From positions 992,001-1,056,000 of the forward strand of contig NZ_JAVDYJ010000001.1 in assembly GCF_031458395.1 (NCBI RefSeq): a DNA stretch of 64,000 bases, given 5' to 3'. This document shows positions 62,309 through 64,000 of the stretch, piece after piece (within the stretch, counting starts at the first letter, position 1; each line of letters starts with the position of its first letter). The notes beneath the pieces were generated by a model that saw nothing but the letters and a program-made list of their open reading frames with translations, searched no databases and was not told where the DNA came from. Source of the DNA: Enteractinococcus fodinae (GTDB lineage: Bacteria; Actinomycetota; Actinomycetes; Actinomycetales; Micrococcaceae). A program made the translations under genes and the position numbers.

Positions 62309-63499
62309 TTGCCTACGTCACCACGCGACGCAGTGATTATCGGCGGATCTCGCACCCCATTCGGACGCCTTCTAGGTGCGCTAGCCGACTTCACAGCCAT
62401 CGATCTGGGCGCGCACGCTATCAAAGGCGCACTTGAAGATGCCGGCGTATCCGCAGAAGCCGTTGATACGGTCATCATGGGTCAGGTCATTCAAGCCGGG
62501 GCCGGTCAAAACCCCGGACGTCAAGCAGCGCTGCAAGCAGGAATCGGCCGCAACGTTCACGGCATCACAATTAACAAAGTATGCCTATCGGGCGCCACCG
62601 CAGTCATTGACGCAGCCCGACTGATCGCCCTGGGAGATGCCGATGTGGTTGTGGCCGGCGGCCAAGACTCCATGACAAATGCTCCGCACATGATCCCCGG
62701 TGCTCGGCGGGGTCATAAGTATGGACCTGTTACCATGCTCGACGCTACTGATCATGACGCTTTGGTCGATCAGGACAGTGGCGGCTCCATGGGGGTACTT
62801 ACCGAAGAGGGCAACCAAAAACACTGCATCGATCGGCAGAGCCAGGATAAGGTTGCCGCTTTATCGCATCAGCGGGCAGTGGACGGTGCAGCAATGCGTG
62901 CCGAGGAAATCAGCCCGGTGGAGATACCGCAGCGCCGTGGTGAGCCCATCGTCGTCGATAGTGATGAAGGGGTGCGCGAAGGCACCACCGAAGAATCGCT
63001 AGCCAAACTGCGCCCAGCGTTTGCCAAAGATGGCACTGTCACAGCCGGGAACTCTTCACAACTTTCTGACGGCGCAGCAGCGGTGCTGGTGGTATCGCGC
63101 GAATATGCTGAACAACACGGTCACACCATCCTAGCTACGGTCGCCGGTTACGGGCAGGTCGCAGGCCCGAACGATGCCCAGTTGCATTCACAACCGTCGA
63201 ACGCGATTCTGAGCGCCATTAACCGTGCCGGGTGGTCCACTACCGATCTGGACTTCATAGAAATCAATGAGGCCTTCGGCGCGGTGATAGTCCAATCGCT
63301 GAAAGACTTAGGCGACTACCCGCTTGAGCAGACCAACCCTTATGGTGGAGCGATCGCCTTAGGACACCCAGTGGGAGCCTCTGGCGCTCGCCTCATTCTG
63401 ACCGCAGCCAAAGAGCTTGGTCGCCGAGGATCCGGCAAAGCCGCCATCGGTCTTTGTGGTGGTGGCGGCCAAGGCGAAGCCGTTTTGCTGAAACTTTAA
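62309..63499 (+). CDS. Acetyl-CoA acetyltransferase (thiolase)
   Basis: 396 residues from TTG 62309, with AGGAG five bases upstream; an in-frame extension to 62252 is possible but lacks a site. Thiolase residues: nucleophilic Cys in [15 protein letters not shown] (about 88), NEAF, the [11 protein letters not shown] histidine and Cys in [14 protein letters not shown]. It interconverts acetyl-CoA and acetoacetyl-CoA in fatty acid breakdown or ketone/polyhydroxyalkanoate routes. It sits between prfB and ftsE, which are usually close neighbours. Confidence 0.92.
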   Translation: MPTSPRDAVIIGGSRTPFGRLLGALADFTAIDLGAHAIKGALEDAGVSAEAVDTVIMGQVIQAGAGQNPGRQAALQAGIGRNVHGITINKVCLSGATAVIDAARLIALGDADVVVAGGQDSMTNAPHMIPGARRGHKYGPVTMLDATDHDALVDQDSGGSMGVLTEEGNQKHCIDRQSQDKVAALSHQRAVDGAAMRAEEISPVEIPQRRGEPIVVDSDEGVREGTTEESLAKLRPAFAKDGTVTAGNSSQLSDGAAAVLVVSREYAEQHGHTILATVAGYGQVAGPNDAQLHSQPSNAILSAINRAGWSTTDLDFIEINEAFGAVIVQSLKDLGDYPLEQTNPYGGAIALGHPVGASGARLILTAAKELGRRGSGKAAIGLCGGGGQGEAVLLKL

Positions 63500-63521
63500 T
63501 AAAAAACTCAACACGCCGACT

Positions 63522-63590
63522 GCACCAGCCCCAAGATCCCACGGATGTTATCGAACCGTGACTAGTCTTGAAGGGCTGGTGCTTTTGCTT
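63522..63590 (+). terminator. Terminator after thiolase gene
   Basis: GCACCAGCCC (63522-63531) pairs with GGGCTGGTGC (63573-63582), followed by TTTTGCTT. Inner complementary segments (CAAGA/TCTTG, CACGG/CCGTG) extend the stem. Confidence 0.85.
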
Positions 63591-63647
63591 CCCCAACCCT
63601 GACCGGGCGCCAGTGAATCGTGTGCCGATTCGGTCAAGGAAATACAC

Positions 63648-64000
63648 ATGATCCGATTCGAAGATGTCACGAAGGTCTACGACACGACCTCGCGTCCCGC
63701 ACTCAATGGAGTGACCACGGAAATAGAGCGTGGCGAATTCGTGTTCCTCGTCGGTCCCTCTGGATCCGGGAAATCCACTTTTATCCGACTCGTCCAGCGC
63801 GAAGAAAAAGCCTCCACGGGTACCGTCTATGTTTCCGGACGCGACGTCGCCCGCCTCTCTTCATGGCGTGTTCCGCATCTTCGGCGCGACTTGGGCGTCG
63901 TCTTTCAAGACTTCCGTTTGTTACCGAATAAAAATGTGTTCTCGAATGTCGCGTTCGCGATGCAGGTGCTGGGGAAGCGCCGCGGCCTCATCAACCAAGC
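63648..64000 (+). CDS. ftsE: Cell division ABC transporter ATPase FtsE, 5' part (3' end outside window)
   Basis: About 117 codons of the N-terminus are present (family about 229). Walker A is VGPSGSGKSTFIRLV; the Q-loop follows in VVFQDFRLLPNKNVFSNVAF. The opening MIRFEDVTKVYDT and downstream-of-prfB position identify FtsE, which with FtsX regulates cell wall hydrolases at the septum. AAGGA lies eight bases before the ATG. The gene runs off the right edge. Confidence 0.94.
   Translation, partial: MIRFEDVTKVYDTTSRPALNGVTTEIERGEFVFLVGPSGSGKSTFIRLVQREEKASTGTVYVSGRDVARLSSWRVPHLRRDLGVVFQDFRLLPNKNVFSNVAFAMQVLGKRRGLINQ

Overview
The window is chromosomal DNA from a moderately GC-rich actinobacterium, most likely a member of the Micrococcaceae or a near relative (Enteractinococcus/Yaniella-like is a guess from gene content and base composition, not a search). 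The lineage call rests on marker genes: UvrD2 with a tetracysteine/HRDC tail, UPF0182, MtrA-MtrB-LpqB, the Rv3235 family, WhiB1 beside a PdtaS-type kinase, a 180-kDa-class NAD-glutamate dehydrogenase and a BldC-like regulator. No rRNA operon, CRISPR array, prophage or insertion sequence was seen. One tRNA gene (initiator tRNA-fMet) is present.

Layout. 1-11.7 kb: end of uvrD2, an orphan ThiF/E1-like protein, a YgjP-type metallopeptidase, a zincin-like protein without HEXXH, an RND exporter, a PDZ-Lon protease and UPF0182; apart from the RND gene this resembles the uvrD2-Rv3195-Rv3194c-Rv3193c neighbourhood of M. tuberculosis. 11.7-21 kb: tRNA-fMet, an HtrA-like protease, a PIG-L deacetylase, a single-chain ECF-sigma/anti-sigma fusion, trmL coupled to a J-domain gene, and a sulfur/tRNA thiolation operon (cysteine desulfurase, mnmA) running on into chorismate mutase and a MetE-like protein. 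21-23 kb: a DUF222-HNH gene behind an AT-rich block. 23-28.7 kb: a five-gene, overlapping minus-strand operon of MoxR/DUF58 type. 28.9-38.3 kb: mtrA-mtrB-lpqB, comF-like, hpf, secA and, convergent, Rv3235. 38.3-42.7 kb: a LysM membrane protein, a BldC-like regulator with shared 10-bp-phased TTTGAT repeats, and CpaB-like (SAF) and CpaE-like genes. 42.8-49.5 kb: NAD-glutamate dehydrogenase, PdtaS-like kinase, WhiB1. 49.8-53.4 kb: a small membrane protein, DUF1844, infC-rpmI-rplT with an attenuator-like leader, and a TrmH-family methylase. 53.4-61 kb: an orphan FHA/FtsK (EccC/EssC-like) ATPase divergent from a Tad pilus operon (cpaF, tadB, tadC, pilin-like gene, three TadE/TadG-like genes). 61-64 kb: prfB, a thiolase and the start of ftsE.

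How the genes fit together. Cell-envelope themes dominate: MtrAB-LpqB signalling, SecA export, LysM, RND, HtrA and Lon-PDZ quality control, and a Tad pilus whose genes sit in two blocks about 14 kb apart. The most unusual items are the membrane-tethered sigma/anti-sigma fusion at 14.3-15.6 kb, the helically phased repeats shared by the BldC-like gene and the LysM operon, the orphan FtsK/EccC-like ATPase next to the Tad operon, and the infC leader with a terminator ahead of an ATT start codon.
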